Positions 8,021-16,073 are shown, counted from the first letter of the stretch. The stretch: 39,396 bases of DNA from JAHDBG01 sp963922685 (GCA_963922685.1 CAWUJM010000013.1:1-39396), one strand, 5' to 3'. Notes: generated from the sequence alone by a model not told the origin. Translations and numbers: made by a program.

Positions 8021-8572
8021 TCAGTGTGCCTGATCCTGTTGCCAGGTCACTTCCTGTGCACCATCGTGCCGCGCCAGGACACGAGCCAGCACAAATAAGA
8101 AATCTGACAGACGATTCAGATAGCATAAAGTATGCGGATTAACCGACTCATCCTGGGCAAGCTGCCATACACTGCGTTCAGCACGACGACACACACTGCG
8201 GGCATGGTGACACTGCGCAGCTGCAAGCGTACCAGCCGGTAAGATAAATTCTTTCAGATGCGGCAGATCAGCATTCAGGGTATCAATCCAGGATTCCAGC
8301 GTGGTGGCCCATGCCGCTGTTGCTAGTACCTGGTCTGGTAGCGCAAGCTCCCCGCCTAAATCGAATAACCGATGCTGAATCGTGGCCAGACTGGGTTCTG
8401 CTGCTGCGGTATCAGGACAGACAGCCCGCAAGATACCGATAAGACTGTTCAGTTCATCCAGATCACCCAGTACCCGGATACGTGGATGATCCTTGCTGAC
8501 CCGTTCGCCATTCGCGAGTCCGGTGGTACCCTGATCACCGGTACGGGTGTAAATTCTGCTCAGACGCGGCAT
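8021..8572 (-). CDS. pduO: Cob(I)alamin adenosyltransferase, PduO type
   Basis: A 183-residue enzyme that transfers the adenosyl group of ATP to cob(I)alamin, making coenzyme B12. N-terminal IYTRTGDQGTTGLANGERV is the ATP-binding loop, VLGDLDELNSLIG follows, and the C-terminal helix with RSVCRRAERSVWQL carries the conserved catalytic Arg/Glu region. The length matches single-domain PduO/MMAB proteins. It lies downstream of the biotin genes with a 25-bp gap and may be read with them. No B12-dependent enzyme or B12 riboswitch is visible in the window, so the partner must be elsewhere. Confidence 0.94.
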   Translation of the reverse strand: MPRLSRIYTRTGDQGTTGLANGERVSKDHPRIRVLGDLDELNSLIGILRAVCPDTAAAEPSLATIQHRLFDLGGELALPDQVLATAAWATTLESWIDTLNADLPHLKEFILPAGTLAAAQCHHARSVCRRAERSVWQLAQDESVNPHTLCYLNRLSDFLFVLARVLARHDGAQEVTWQQDQAH

Positions 8573-8597
8573 ATTTTCTGGTGTTTCCAGTCACGTG

Positions 8598-9467
8598 TTA
8601 TGAATACAGGGCGCGCGATCGTGTGCCCCTGAGCGTATCCGCTGAGATCCGGACTTCGGGCCGGGCCGGTGCCGGTTCACCAGCCCAGGCATGCCCATAG
8701 ATCACTTCGTAGGTAACCGGCAACTGGCCATCTGCGCGGCGGTAGCGTTCGTATGCTGCAGTCATTGCCTGCAGTCGTGTGCGTCCGGTCAGACCACGCC
8801 GCCGTTCCCGGGCCGCATTTGTTGCTCCCAGCAACCTGAGTTCACGCAGGATATCAGTCGCTTGCGGATAGGTCATGGTGATCCGTTCACAATCCATCAC
8901 CGGATCCAGCAACCCGGCCTGCAGCAACTGATCGCCATAATCATGCATATCCGGAAAGGTGTGGACATGGGGTCGGGCGTCGCACTGTGCCCAGGCCTGG
9001 CGTAGTTCAGACAGGGTATCCGGGCCGAATGAAGTGAATAAGACCAGGCCTCCCGGGCGCAATACCCGTTGCATCCCGGCTATGGCACTGCGCGGATCGT
9101 CGCACCATTGCAGTGCTGCATTTGAAAAAATCAGGTCTGTGCTGTGTTTGGTCAGGGGGATCTGTTCCAGATCGGCACACACACCGCGTATTCGCCGCCG
9201 CCAGTGTACCCGCTGGCGGCAGGTCCGTTGTATCATCGGCCAGGCGAAATCCAGTCCGATCACCTCGGCCTGCGGATAACGCTGCAACAGGGCGGCAGTA
9301 TGCCGTCCGGTACCGCAGCCCAGATCCAGAACACGCGCCGGTTTCAGCCGGACATAATCCAGACGTTCCAGCAATCGTTGCCCGATATCATGCTGCAGCA
9401 CGGCCACACGATCATAATGTGTTGTAGCCTGGCCGAATGTGCGGCGTGCCTGTTGTTTATCGATCAC
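8598..9467 (-). CDS. bioC: Malonyl-ACP O-methyltransferase BioC
   Basis: A 289-residue SAM-dependent methyltransferase. It methylates the free carboxyl of malonyl-ACP, disguising it so fatty-acid synthase can build pimeloyl-ACP methyl ester. The N-terminal DKQQARRTFGQATTHYDRVA is the BioC hallmark. The SAM-binding motif is VLDLGCGTGRHTAALL. LIFSNAALQWCDDP and RPGGLVLFTSFGPDTLSELR are further BioC signatures. Start is GTG 9467, overlapping bioH by 11 bp. With bioF and bioH it forms a compact bioF-H-C operon. Confidence 0.95.
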   Translation of the reverse strand: MIDKQQARRTFGQATTHYDRVAVLQHDIGQRLLERLDYVRLKPARVLDLGCGTGRHTAALLQRYPQAEVIGLDFAWPMIQRTCRQRVHWRRRIRGVCADLEQIPLTKHSTDLIFSNAALQWCDDPRSAIAGMQRVLRPGGLVLFTSFGPDTLSELRQAWAQCDARPHVHTFPDMHDYGDQLLQAGLLDPVMDCERITMTYPQATDILRELRLLGATNAARERRRGLTGRTRLQAMTAAYERYRRADGQLPVTYEVIYGHAWAGEPAPARPEVRISADTLRGTRSRALYS

Positions 9468-10212
9468 CAGGAAGCGGCTCCAGCCAGCCGGAACAATCTG
9501 CGGGATGAGTTAAAAAAGGCGCATGGGCGGCTTTTGGCAGGCACCGGGTACAACTACCGACAGGCAATTGGTCAGCCACTGCTGCAGGTACCAGCATGTC
9601 GCGCCCACCAAACAACCAGCTGGCCGGTACAGATAACTGCGCCAGTTCAGCCCGTAAGTCACTCTGTAACAACAGATTCAACCCGGTTGTCAGGCCAGTC
9701 AGATCAGCTGCCGGACGCCGTGCCAGTGCCTGCCGCAAATGCCGTAGCGTGCGGGTCGCCTGCACGCTGCCACGTATCTGCAGGCTCAGAAATCGCTGCA
9801 ATGTTGTCGCCGGATCGTTACGTAAGGTAGCAGCAAACTGCGTAAAGACTGCTTCCGGTACTGCCGCAGGCCAGTTGGCAGTCCGGACGAAACAGGGCGT
9901 CGTGGTCATCAGGCACAACTGGCTGATACGTTCCGGTGCCAGTCTGGCGGCCTGCAGTGCAACCAGCCCACCGAGTGACCAGCCCAGCCAGATGGCGCGC
10001 TGTGGTGCTATCGCCAGACAGGCCGCAGACCAGTCGGACAAACTGGTACCCGTCAATGGACTGGCACCATGTCCCGGCAGCTCGGGCATCGTGACCCGGA
10101 ACTGCTGACTCAGTACCGGAAGCCAGGTCTGCCAGACGCCGACATGCATACCCCAGCCATGTATCAGCACCAGATCCGGGCCATGCCCCTGAGCCTGATA
10201 CCATAACCTCAT
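9457..10212 (-). CDS. bioH: Pimeloyl-ACP methyl ester esterase BioH
   Basis: A 251-residue alpha/beta-hydrolase that removes the methyl group placed by BioC, ending pimeloyl elongation. The oxyanion region VLIHGWGMHVGVWQTW is near the N-terminus. The nucleophile elbow is WLGWSLGGLVALQ, with Ser in GWSLGG. The acid is in FGGRDMLVP and the catalytic His in AAHAPFLTHP. The ATG overlaps the bioF stop by 4 bp (ATGA), which suggests coupled translation. Confidence 0.95.
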   Translation of the reverse strand: MRLWYQAQGHGPDLVLIHGWGMHVGVWQTWLPVLSQQFRVTMPELPGHGASPLTGTSLSDWSAACLAIAPQRAIWLGWSLGGLVALQAARLAPERISQLCLMTTTPCFVRTANWPAAVPEAVFTQFAATLRNDPATTLQRFLSLQIRGSVQATRTLRHLRQALARRPAADLTGLTTGLNLLLQSDLRAELAQLSVPASWLFGGRDMLVPAAVADQLPVGSCTRCLPKAAHAPFLTHPADCSGWLEPLPGDR

Positions 10213-11360
10213 CTGTGAGATTGCCGCAGAATGCGCGTTAATGCGGTCAGCAATTGTTCAACTTGTTCTCTGGTATGGGCCGCTGACAGGGTGATACGCA
10301 GACGCGCCTGGCCTTGCGGTACTGTCGGCGGGCGAATTGCACTCACCAGAATCTTATATTGTAGCAAGGCCTGACTCCAGGCACTGGCCTGATCTGCGGA
10401 CCCCAGCATCAATGGCTGAATTGGCGTCTCCGACGGCATCAGCGGCAACCCGGCCAGACGTGCCTCATGCCGGAAGAAACGTACCAGTTCAAACAGATGG
10501 GTGCGCCGCCAGTCTTCTGTGGCCAGAATGTCCAGACTGACGCGTGCTGCTGCGGCCAGTGCTGCCGGCATCGCTGTGGTATACATATAGCTGCGTGCCT
10601 GCTGGATCAGGGTTTCGATCAGGTCTGTGGAACCGGCAACAAACGCACCTGCCACACCAGCAGCCTTGCCCAGCGTTGCCATATAGATCGGCACCTGCGC
10701 CGATTCAATTGAGCCCCGACCCTGTGTTCCGAGCACACCAAAGCCGTGTGCATCGTCAATCATCAATGTGGCCTGATGGGCCTCAGCTAACGCCATCAGA
10801 GCCGTATACGGCGCACAATCCCCGTCCATACTGAACACACCGTCACTGGCGATCAGGCAGGCACCGTTTGTTTGTGCCAGCAAACGCTGCAAATGGCCCA
10901 TATCCGCATGACGATAACGCCGCAGGCGGCCCGCACTCAACCGCGCCCCGTCTAACAGGGATGCGTGATTCAGGCGATCCTGCAGAATCACGTCACCGGC
11001 ACGAGTCAATGCGGCCAGTACACCCAGATTCGCCATATATCCGGTTGAGAACAATAATGCCCGCTCAGCACCTAAAAACTCAGCCAGTGCCTCTTCCAGC
11101 ACCTGATGTGCCACAGTGTGTCCACTGACCAGGTGCGCAGCACCGGCACCCACACCATAATGCTGCGCAGCCTGTGTCAGCGCCGCTATCAGGCGTGGCT
11201 CTGCCGCCAGGCCAAGATAATCGTTACTGCAGAAACTGAGTAATTCACCTTCACCAGTCTGCAATACCGGCGTCTGCGGCCCTGATACAAGACGTCTGTG
11301 CCGATACAGTCCCAGTGCCTGTTGCTGTGCCAGACTGGCTGCCAGTCGTTTGACAATCAA
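10209..11360 (-). CDS. bioF: 8-amino-7-oxononanoate synthase BioF
   Basis: A 383-residue pyridoxal-phosphate enzyme that condenses pimeloyl-ACP (or pimeloyl-CoA) with L-alanine to give 8-amino-7-oxononanoate. Clear motifs are FCSNDYLGLAAEP, GVGAGAAHLVSGH, LLFSTGYMANLG and IDDAHGFGVLG. ATLGKAAGVAGAF holds the PLP lysine. The start is TTG 11360 with GAGG five bases upstream. bioB, bioD and bioA are not in the window. The 5' flank (11361-11649) should hold the promoter; I saw no convincing BirA operator there. Confidence 0.95.
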   Translation of the reverse strand: MIVKRLAASLAQQQALGLYRHRRLVSGPQTPVLQTGEGELLSFCSNDYLGLAAEPRLIAALTQAAQHYGVGAGAAHLVSGHTVAHQVLEEALAEFLGAERALLFSTGYMANLGVLAALTRAGDVILQDRLNHASLLDGARLSAGRLRRYRHADMGHLQRLLAQTNGACLIASDGVFSMDGDCAPYTALMALAEAHQATLMIDDAHGFGVLGTQGRGSIESAQVPIYMATLGKAAGVAGAFVAGSTDLIETLIQQARSYMYTTAMPAALAAAARVSLDILATEDWRRTHLFELVRFFRHEARLAGLPLMPSETPIQPLMLGSADQASAWSQALLQYKILVSAIRPPTVPQGQARLRITLSAAHTREQVEQLLTALTRILRQSHR

Positions 11361-11649
11361 GCCAACCTCTGTTTGACCTTATAAGGCACCGCTGTCTCTC
11401 AATCTGGTGTCCCGGTTTCCTTTAACCAGCAACACATCAATAGAGAGAAGACTTTTCACTTCATACATTCAAACTGCGATTTTTTAAATAAATTGAAAAA
11501 CTCAGATTGCGCTCGCTCGCCAGGCCTTTTCTGGCAGAAATTATGCCATGGTAATAATGAATCAGCAGATTTTTAACACCTGACTGGATACATGCCTGTA
11601 TGCAATAAGATACGATAGTCCAGCAGACAGAACATATTCTGGTAAGATG
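11361..11649. other. Intergenic region between bioF and the dpg-like operon
   Basis: 289 bp without a credible gene. AT-rich toward the dpg side. It begins a clear composition change relative to the bio genes. An 18-bp perfect palindrome, 11644-11661 (AAGATGTCATGACATCTT), overlaps the last codons of the dpgB-like gene. On the minus strand no U-run follows it, so I do not call it a terminator. Confidence 0.55.
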
Positions 11650-12357
11650 TCATGACATCTTTTTCCTGACAGCAAATAAGCAGGTACTCTGAGCAGCCAG
11701 GTAATGCCCTGTCGCATCCTGAAAAGAGGTCGCAAAGGACTCATCTAACAATCTTCTGGCATTACGCAACACATCGGGACAGACAGGAGATAATGATGTA
11801 TAAATATGTTGTATGGTCTTGTCTGTCTCTTCTGCAGCACAGACCCTATCAATCAGGCCGACATCGTAAGCCTGATCTGCTCGCCACACTTCATTCAGAA
11901 ATAAAAAACGCCGTGCCCGACCTGGATTGACATACTTCGCCAGACGAAACAAACCCATGCCCGGTAATACACCATGTTTAATCTCAGAAGACCGGAACGT
12001 TGATTCTGCTGTGGCAAGCCGTAAATCGCAAGCCAGCATGAATTGCAGGTGAAACCAGCTGCAGGTGCCATGAATACACGCCAGGGATGCACCAGAAAAG
12101 CGTTCAATTCGCTGCAGGCACTTTTCCCATTTACTGTACTGATCCAGATTCAGTGCATGTTGATACTGCCCGGCTGATGGTACACCTAATCCCTGAAAAA
12201 CGATCACACAGCATGCCGTCTGATCTTCAATATAATCCATAGCATCTGAAAACTCACGCAATAACGTTGGATCCAGTTCTGCCGGATCAGACCATTGAAA
12301 AGTAAGCGTCGCAATATCACCCTTAATGTTTAATGCAAAATGATTAAACTGTTGCAT
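11650..12357 (-). CDS. dpgB: DpgB-like enoyl-CoA hydratase/isomerase-family protein
   Basis: A 235-residue crotonase-fold protein. In glycopeptide producers DpgB acts with DpgA and DpgD, speeding formation and aromatisation of 3,5-dihydroxyphenylacetyl-CoA. Similarity to DpgB as I recall it is best in YSKWEKCLQRIERFSG and in GVLPGMGLFRLAKYVNPGRA followed by RRFLFLNEVWRADQAYDVGL. The oxyanion-hole region is degenerate (GTCSWFHLQFMLACDLRLA instead of the GGG of true hydratases), as expected for DpgB. It starts one base after the dpgA stop, with GGGAG eight bases before the ATG. Last gene of the four-gene operon. The family assignment is firm; actual activity is inferred. Confidence 0.85.
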   Translation of the reverse strand: MQQFNHFALNIKGDIATLTFQWSDPAELDPTLLREFSDAMDYIEDQTACCVIVFQGLGVPSAGQYQHALNLDQYSKWEKCLQRIERFSGASLACIHGTCSWFHLQFMLACDLRLATAESTFRSSEIKHGVLPGMGLFRLAKYVNPGRARRFLFLNEVWRADQAYDVGLIDRVCAAEETDKTIQHIYTSLSPVCPDVLRNARRLLDESFATSFQDATGHYLAAQSTCLFAVRKKMS

Positions 12358-12358
12358 A

Positions 12359-13426
12359 TCAGAATACTCCCAGACAGCATTCTATTGTGGCACCAGGCCC
12401 CATCGTCATCATGACCATAAATTCGCCTCGCTGAATCAGTTTCTCCTGCAACAGTCGCTCATATGAAAACAGAAATGAACCAGAAGAGATATTACCATAA
12501 TCTTGGAGTGCGCTGACGGTATGTCTGACATCATATTCACTGATATTCAGCGCATACTTGATTGCATCTATCACCTTCTTTCCACCGGAATGTATAACCC
12601 AGTGATGAATATCGCGCGTCTTTAGTGCAAACCGCGATAACAGTTGATCAATCGGCTTTTTTACGTGATTACCGATCACGTACGGAATATCCTTATCCAG
12701 GTAGAAACAGAATTTATTATCTTGCAGCCTGATCTTCATCGCTGACAAGGTTTGTGGAATCATATAAGAAGAAAACGCCAGAAGCTTAGCAACGGGTGCG
12801 ACTGGTGGCAAAGTTTTTTGTGAGATGATCGTGGCAGCTGCGCCATCACCAAATAATGAATTAACAACAGCTGTATTCATCGTATCGTCGATCACATACA
12901 TAGCTGAGCATATTTCAACGCAGACGAGTAATCCGACCGCATCAGGGTGTAAAGCACAGAAATCAGACACAGACTGCATCGTATTCAGACCGGCATGACA
13001 CCCCATGCCGACCACATCCAGCCGATGGATATCGGCCCGCAGACTGAGTGACTCAGTGAAATAAGCAGTCAGACCAGGCGATAATAAACCTGTTGTGGAA
13101 CAAACAGCAATATAATCGATATCTTTGCTACATAAGTCTGACTTTTGCAGCACACGCTGAATAGCCAGTCGGCCTGCTGTTATTGCGGTCTTTTTATGTT
13201 TCTCCAGTAATTCTTCCTGACTTTCCGGAATAAATTTCTGATCTTTATTTTTCTCCGGCAACGTTAAATAACGTGTTTTTATGTGGGAATGATGAAATAT
13301 CTTATTAATTTTTTTATCAGTAATGTTGAAATGATTTAATATATCAGATTGTGTATACTGATCCCCGCTTGTTGCTGTAGCAACAGAAATCAGGCCTGAT
13401 GTATTATGATCTGGTGTGCATTTCAT
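12359..13426 (-). CDS. dpgA: DpgA-like type III polyketide synthase (3,5-dihydroxyphenylacetyl-CoA synthase)
   Basis: A 355-residue homodimeric chalcone-synthase-fold enzyme. DpgA joins four malonyl-CoA units and cyclises the chain to 3,5-dihydroxyphenylacetyl-CoA. The catalytic triad is intact: Cys143 in VVGMGCHAGLN, His279 in HWVIHSGGKKVID and Asn312 in LQDYGNISSGSF. Spacing matches the Cys164/His303/Asn336 of plant chalcone synthase. The blocks AVVNSLFGDGAA, DIPYVIGNH and SGSFLFSYERL follow actinomycete DpgA more closely than alkylresorcinol or chalcone synthases. The ATG overlaps the dpgD stop (ATGA) and has AGGAA upstream. Unusual in a gammaproteobacterium, and AT-richer than the flanks, so probably transferred. 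Confidence 0.9.
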   Translation of the reverse strand: MKCTPDHNTSGLISVATATSGDQYTQSDILNHFNITDKKINKIFHHSHIKTRYLTLPEKNKDQKFIPESQEELLEKHKKTAITAGRLAIQRVLQKSDLCSKDIDYIAVCSTTGLLSPGLTAYFTESLSLRADIHRLDVVGMGCHAGLNTMQSVSDFCALHPDAVGLLVCVEICSAMYVIDDTMNTAVVNSLFGDGAAATIISQKTLPPVAPVAKLLAFSSYMIPQTLSAMKIRLQDNKFCFYLDKDIPYVIGNHVKKPIDQLLSRFALKTRDIHHWVIHSGGKKVIDAIKYALNISEYDVRHTVSALQDYGNISSGSFLFSYERLLQEKLIQRGEFMVMMTMGPGATIECCLGVF

Positions 13427-14169
13427 TGTTGTGACTTCCTGTCATACAATAATGCCTGAGAAACAGTTTCAACTGCGCTATTCTGCATCGGATGCTGCAA
13501 AGCACAGAATGTTATTTTCGCCAGTTGTGTTGCTAAGGCATCACGCGACAGAATATCTTCGGCCAGCCCGGTTGCTTCCATAAGCACATCATTGCTGATT
13601 TTTGTAACCAGTCCCCATACCAGCGCAGTCATACTATCGACCTGTTGACCAAACAGGACGACTTCTTTCGCTCTTGCTGATCCAACCACTTCCGCCAGAC
13701 GATGTATACCACCGGCTGCCGGAATCAATCCGAGTTCAGTTTCAGGTAAAGCAAACCAGCTGGATTTGGTACAAATACGCATATCGCAGGCCAGTGCCAA
13801 TTCCAGTCCACCACCAATTGCCGGACCCTGAATTGCTGCAATGGTGGGCCAGGGTGCTTTGGCAAGTTCATTGAACAAATTTCTGCTTTGCAGCATAAAC
13901 GCATCGCGATAAGATCTTTTACATAATTCTGATTTATCTGCTCCGGCACAGAACACCTTGCCGGTATGCGTGATAATCATGGCACGAACTGCCGGATTAT
14001 CGATGACAGTTGCCAGTTGATCCTGCAAACAATTCAGCATCGCTGAATCATAGGCATTCGCTTTGTCTGGCCGGTTGAGTGTTAATAACGCAATGTTCTG
14101 ATCTTTACCGGAATACTTCAGTCTGACTAAGTCAGGCCTCCGATCAGCACAGGCAGAAAGTTTTTCCAT
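13423..14169 (-). CDS. dpgD: DpgD-like enoyl-CoA hydratase
   Basis: A 248-residue crotonase-family enzyme. Beside DpgA and DpgB it is best read as DpgD, which assists dehydration of the cyclised polyketide. The N-terminal CoA-binding stretch is LLTLNRPDKANAYDSAML. The oxyanion-hole motif is IQGPAIGGGLELALACDMRI. The two glutamate positions used by hydratases are both Glu (GGLELA and LPETELGLIPAAGG), so this one should be catalytic, unlike its partner DpgB. I chose ATG 14169, five bases after the upstream stop; ATG 14202 would add 11 residues and overlap the dehydrogenase gene. A fatty-acid beta-oxidation hydratase is possible from sequence alone; the context argues against it. Confidence 0.83.
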   Translation of the reverse strand: MEKLSACADRRPDLVRLKYSGKDQNIALLTLNRPDKANAYDSAMLNCLQDQLATVIDNPAVRAMIITHTGKVFCAGADKSELCKRSYRDAFMLQSRNLFNELAKAPWPTIAAIQGPAIGGGLELALACDMRICTKSSWFALPETELGLIPAAGGIHRLAEVVGSARAKEVVLFGQQVDSMTALVWGLVTKISNDVLMEATGLAEDILSRDALATQLAKITFCALQHPMQNSAVETVSQALLYDRKSQQ

Positions 14170-14174
14170 GATCT

Positions 14175-15503
14175 TTATATGGGATAAGCAATGCGTGACC
14201 ACTGGATAAGGTGTTGTGGGCCAATATTATCATCGACTATGCTCCCACCAAAAAAGCCGGTACCAATCAGAGGAGATCGGGTCAGTCCTGTAGTCACACC
14301 ACCAGATCCTGCAACAGCCTGATTATTAACTGTGATTCTGCAAACCGGCAGAGCCTGGGCGTATTGTGTCACAATTGCCTGATCATAGCTGTGGATCACA
14401 GCGGAATGACCTCTGCCCGCCATATCCAGCATCGCACATGCAGCATGAATGGTATTCTGCATATTTTTGCTACTGATATAACCGATCACAGGAAATAGTT
14501 TTTCCTGGCTGATCGGTTCATCTGATCCGATCATGTGAATCTCAACGATCAGGCTCTTCACATCAGAGCGAATGGATAAACCAGCCTGCTGTGCAATCCG
14601 GGCAGCACTTCTGCCAATCGCATCTGTATTCAGTTTATTATCCGGAAACAAAAAATTACGCAGTTTTTTTTCTTCCTGCTTATTGACGATATATCCACCT
14701 GCTGTATATAACGCCGCTTTCAGCTCTGAGCTGATGTCTGTATCCGCGATAATAACAGATTCACAGACACAAGGTAATGCATGATCAAAGCTGTTACTCT
14801 CGACAATCTGCTGTGCAGCACGTGTAATATCTGCTGAACGATGGACAAAACAAGGCACATTGGCAGGCCCCATACCGAATGTCGGGTTACCTGACTGATA
14901 TGCCGCTTTTACTCTGTTCTTTCCTCCGGTCGCCAGGATAAGGTTGACTTCCGGAGATTGCATCAGGCTATTTAGTGAATCAATGTCCGGATCACGTATG
15001 ATTTGTATTGCATCTTCGGGCATTTTACAGGCTTCTGTCATACTGCGGATGAAATCGACAAGATGCACAGCGCAATGTTTAACACTGGGATGCGGGGAAA
15101 AAATGATGGCATTACGTGTCATGATACTGATTAATGACACATAATAAATCGTCATGATCGGGTTTGTGCCAGGCACCAGGCTGACAATAATACCGGCAGG
15201 TTTCGGAAATTGTATAATACGTTTTTCTTTATTGTAAACTTTGTCTACATAATCTGATACAGCGTACTTTTTAATGCCCGATAAGCAATTCCGGTATTTC
15301 AGAATATTATCCTGATAGTTTCCGTATCCTGTCTCTGCAACAGACTGTTCAGCATACAACTCAATTTTATCTTCCAATGCCTGCAGCAGTGTGTTCACTG
15401 CATGATTTACCTGATGAGTCTGATAAAGCTTTAACTTGTTTAATGCATTCTCTGCTTTCTGCAATTGCGTCTTTATCTGGTAATCTTTCTGAGTGCCTGA
15501 CAT
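14175..15503 (-). CDS. CoA-acylating aldehyde dehydrogenase (AdhE-N/EutE-like)
   Basis: A 442-residue member of the acylating aldehyde dehydrogenases, which interconvert acyl-CoA plus NAD(P)H with aldehyde plus CoA. Motifs parallel the AdhE N-terminal domain: VPGTNPIMTIYYVSLISIMT, LATGGKNRVKAAYQSGNP, GPANVPCFV, and near the end GTGFFGGSIVDDNIGPQHLI. Cys245 in FDHALPCVCE aligns with the catalytic Cys of AdhE. There is no C-terminal alcohol dehydrogenase domain. It is the first gene of the operon, five bases before dpgD. Inference: it reduces the aryl-acetyl-CoA made by DpgA/B/D to an aldehyde and recycles CoA. It could instead supply an acyl-CoA starter. Confidence 0.86.
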   Translation of the reverse strand: MSGTQKDYQIKTQLQKAENALNKLKLYQTHQVNHAVNTLLQALEDKIELYAEQSVAETGYGNYQDNILKYRNCLSGIKKYAVSDYVDKVYNKEKRIIQFPKPAGIIVSLVPGTNPIMTIYYVSLISIMTRNAIIFSPHPSVKHCAVHLVDFIRSMTEACKMPEDAIQIIRDPDIDSLNSLMQSPEVNLILATGGKNRVKAAYQSGNPTFGMGPANVPCFVHRSADITRAAQQIVESNSFDHALPCVCESVIIADTDISSELKAALYTAGGYIVNKQEEKKLRNFLFPDNKLNTDAIGRSAARIAQQAGLSIRSDVKSLIVEIHMIGSDEPISQEKLFPVIGYISSKNMQNTIHAACAMLDMAGRGHSAVIHSYDQAIVTQYAQALPVCRITVNNQAVAGSGGVTTGLTRSPLIGTGFFGGSIVDDNIGPQHLIQWSRIAYPI

Positions 15504-15546
15504 TTTGTATCTCTGTATAACGTTTCTGATCCTGGCCGGGCTTAGC

Positions 15547-15642
15547 CTCCGGGAGCAAAGTGCTCAGCGTGAAAACAAAGTCGGCAGCCAGGCGGGCAGT
15601 CTGCCCTGCAACGGGTAGTTCAGTCCTGCTTCGCTCCCGGAG
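15547..15642. repeat. Imperfect inverted repeat
   Basis: Arms 15547-15560 (CTCCGGGAGCAAAG) and 15629-15642 (CTTCGCTCCCGGAG) pair at 13 of 14 positions. Between them is a short hairpin GGGCAG/CTGCCC (15594-15606). The layout resembles a small non-coding mobile or REP-type element. Confidence 0.6.
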
Positions 15643-15766
15643 TTCGTTGGGGCTTACGATCGAAAAATGCTACCACCCCGGTGCTTCTGAAGCGATGATT
15701 GCGACAGCCCCTGAAGAAGCGAGAGTATCAAGCTGCATGTGAGAAGGCAATCCGGGAAAAGGCCAG

Positions 15767-15830
15767 GAGGTCGGGCTGCGGCCATCCCTCCGGGCCGCGG
15801 GTTCCCGGAGAGCCCCGGTCGGATAACGCC
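15767..15830. repeat. Diverged relative of the 1947-2056 element
   Basis: Shares with 1994-2056 the ordered blocks GGCTGCGGCCATCC, CCCGGAGAGCC, and GGAT followed by ACGCC. Base changes remove the perfect outer stem. It shows the element family is present at three places in 16 kb. Confidence 0.6.
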
Positions 15831-15895
15831 GACACTCAGATTACCATACTTAGTCTGAATTGTACCCTGATGTCAGGTAACCTGTTTTTCCACGA

Positions 15896-15924
15896 TTGAA
15901 GAGATGGTGATTTTATAGTATAAA
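15896..15924 (+). promoter_or_regulatory. Predicted sigma-70 promoter of the rpsB operon
   Basis: TTGAAG (15896-15901), a 17-bp spacer, TATAAA (15919-15924), then the GC-rich discriminator GCGCGG. A GC-rich discriminator is typical of ribosomal promoters under stringent (ppGpp) control. It lies about 150 bp upstream of rpsB. Confidence 0.65.
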
Positions 15925-15930
15925 GCGCGG

Positions 15931-16073
15931 CCTTGTGGCTCCTGCAGAGCCATAAGGTATTTTTTAACGACGCACACCTGTCGCTAACTGTATTACCGGG
16001 TGCCTGAACATCTCTGTTCCGGGTGGTAAGACGGGACATGGTGGAGGCCTAACCCACATTCCGGAGAACAACC
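15931..16073 (+). promoter_or_regulatory. Structured 5' leader of rpsB, putative S2-binding autoregulatory RNA
   Basis: The long leader folds by eye into at least two hairpins. The first pairs TGGCTC with GAGCCA around 15938-15960. The second has outer arms TTACC/GGTAA enclosing GAACA-TCTC-TGTTC (about 15991-16030). It ends with an AACCCAC segment and CGGAG just before the TTG start. Gammaproteobacterial rpsB leaders are known to bind S2 and repress rpsB-tsf. I infer the same here from position and structure; I did not align it to the known family. Confidence 0.45.

Larger units (their letters stand above)
15504..15895. other. Repeat-rich intergenic region upstream of rpsB and the dpg-like operon
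   Basis: 392 bp. The part next to 15503 must hold the promoter of the dpg-like operon; a GTTATACAG stretch (minus strand) about 20 bp upstream of the start is a possible -10 region but no matching -35 is clear. The middle is filled by two inverted-repeat elements listed separately. GC content is high here and contrasts with the AT-rich operon beside it. Short frames through it have no family likeness. Confidence 0.55.

Noticed and set aside
11361..11460. BirA operator upstream of bioF
   Set aside because: A GGTTAAAGGAAACC stretch looked suggestive but is not a proper operator inverted repeat.
11644..11661. Terminator for the dpg-like operon
   Set aside because: The palindrome overlaps the dpgB stop and lacks a U-run on the minus strand; the run of T lies on the wrong side.
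15560..15899. Two short plus-strand frames upstream of rpsB
   Set aside because: They run through inverted-repeat elements and have no ribosome-binding sites or family likeness.
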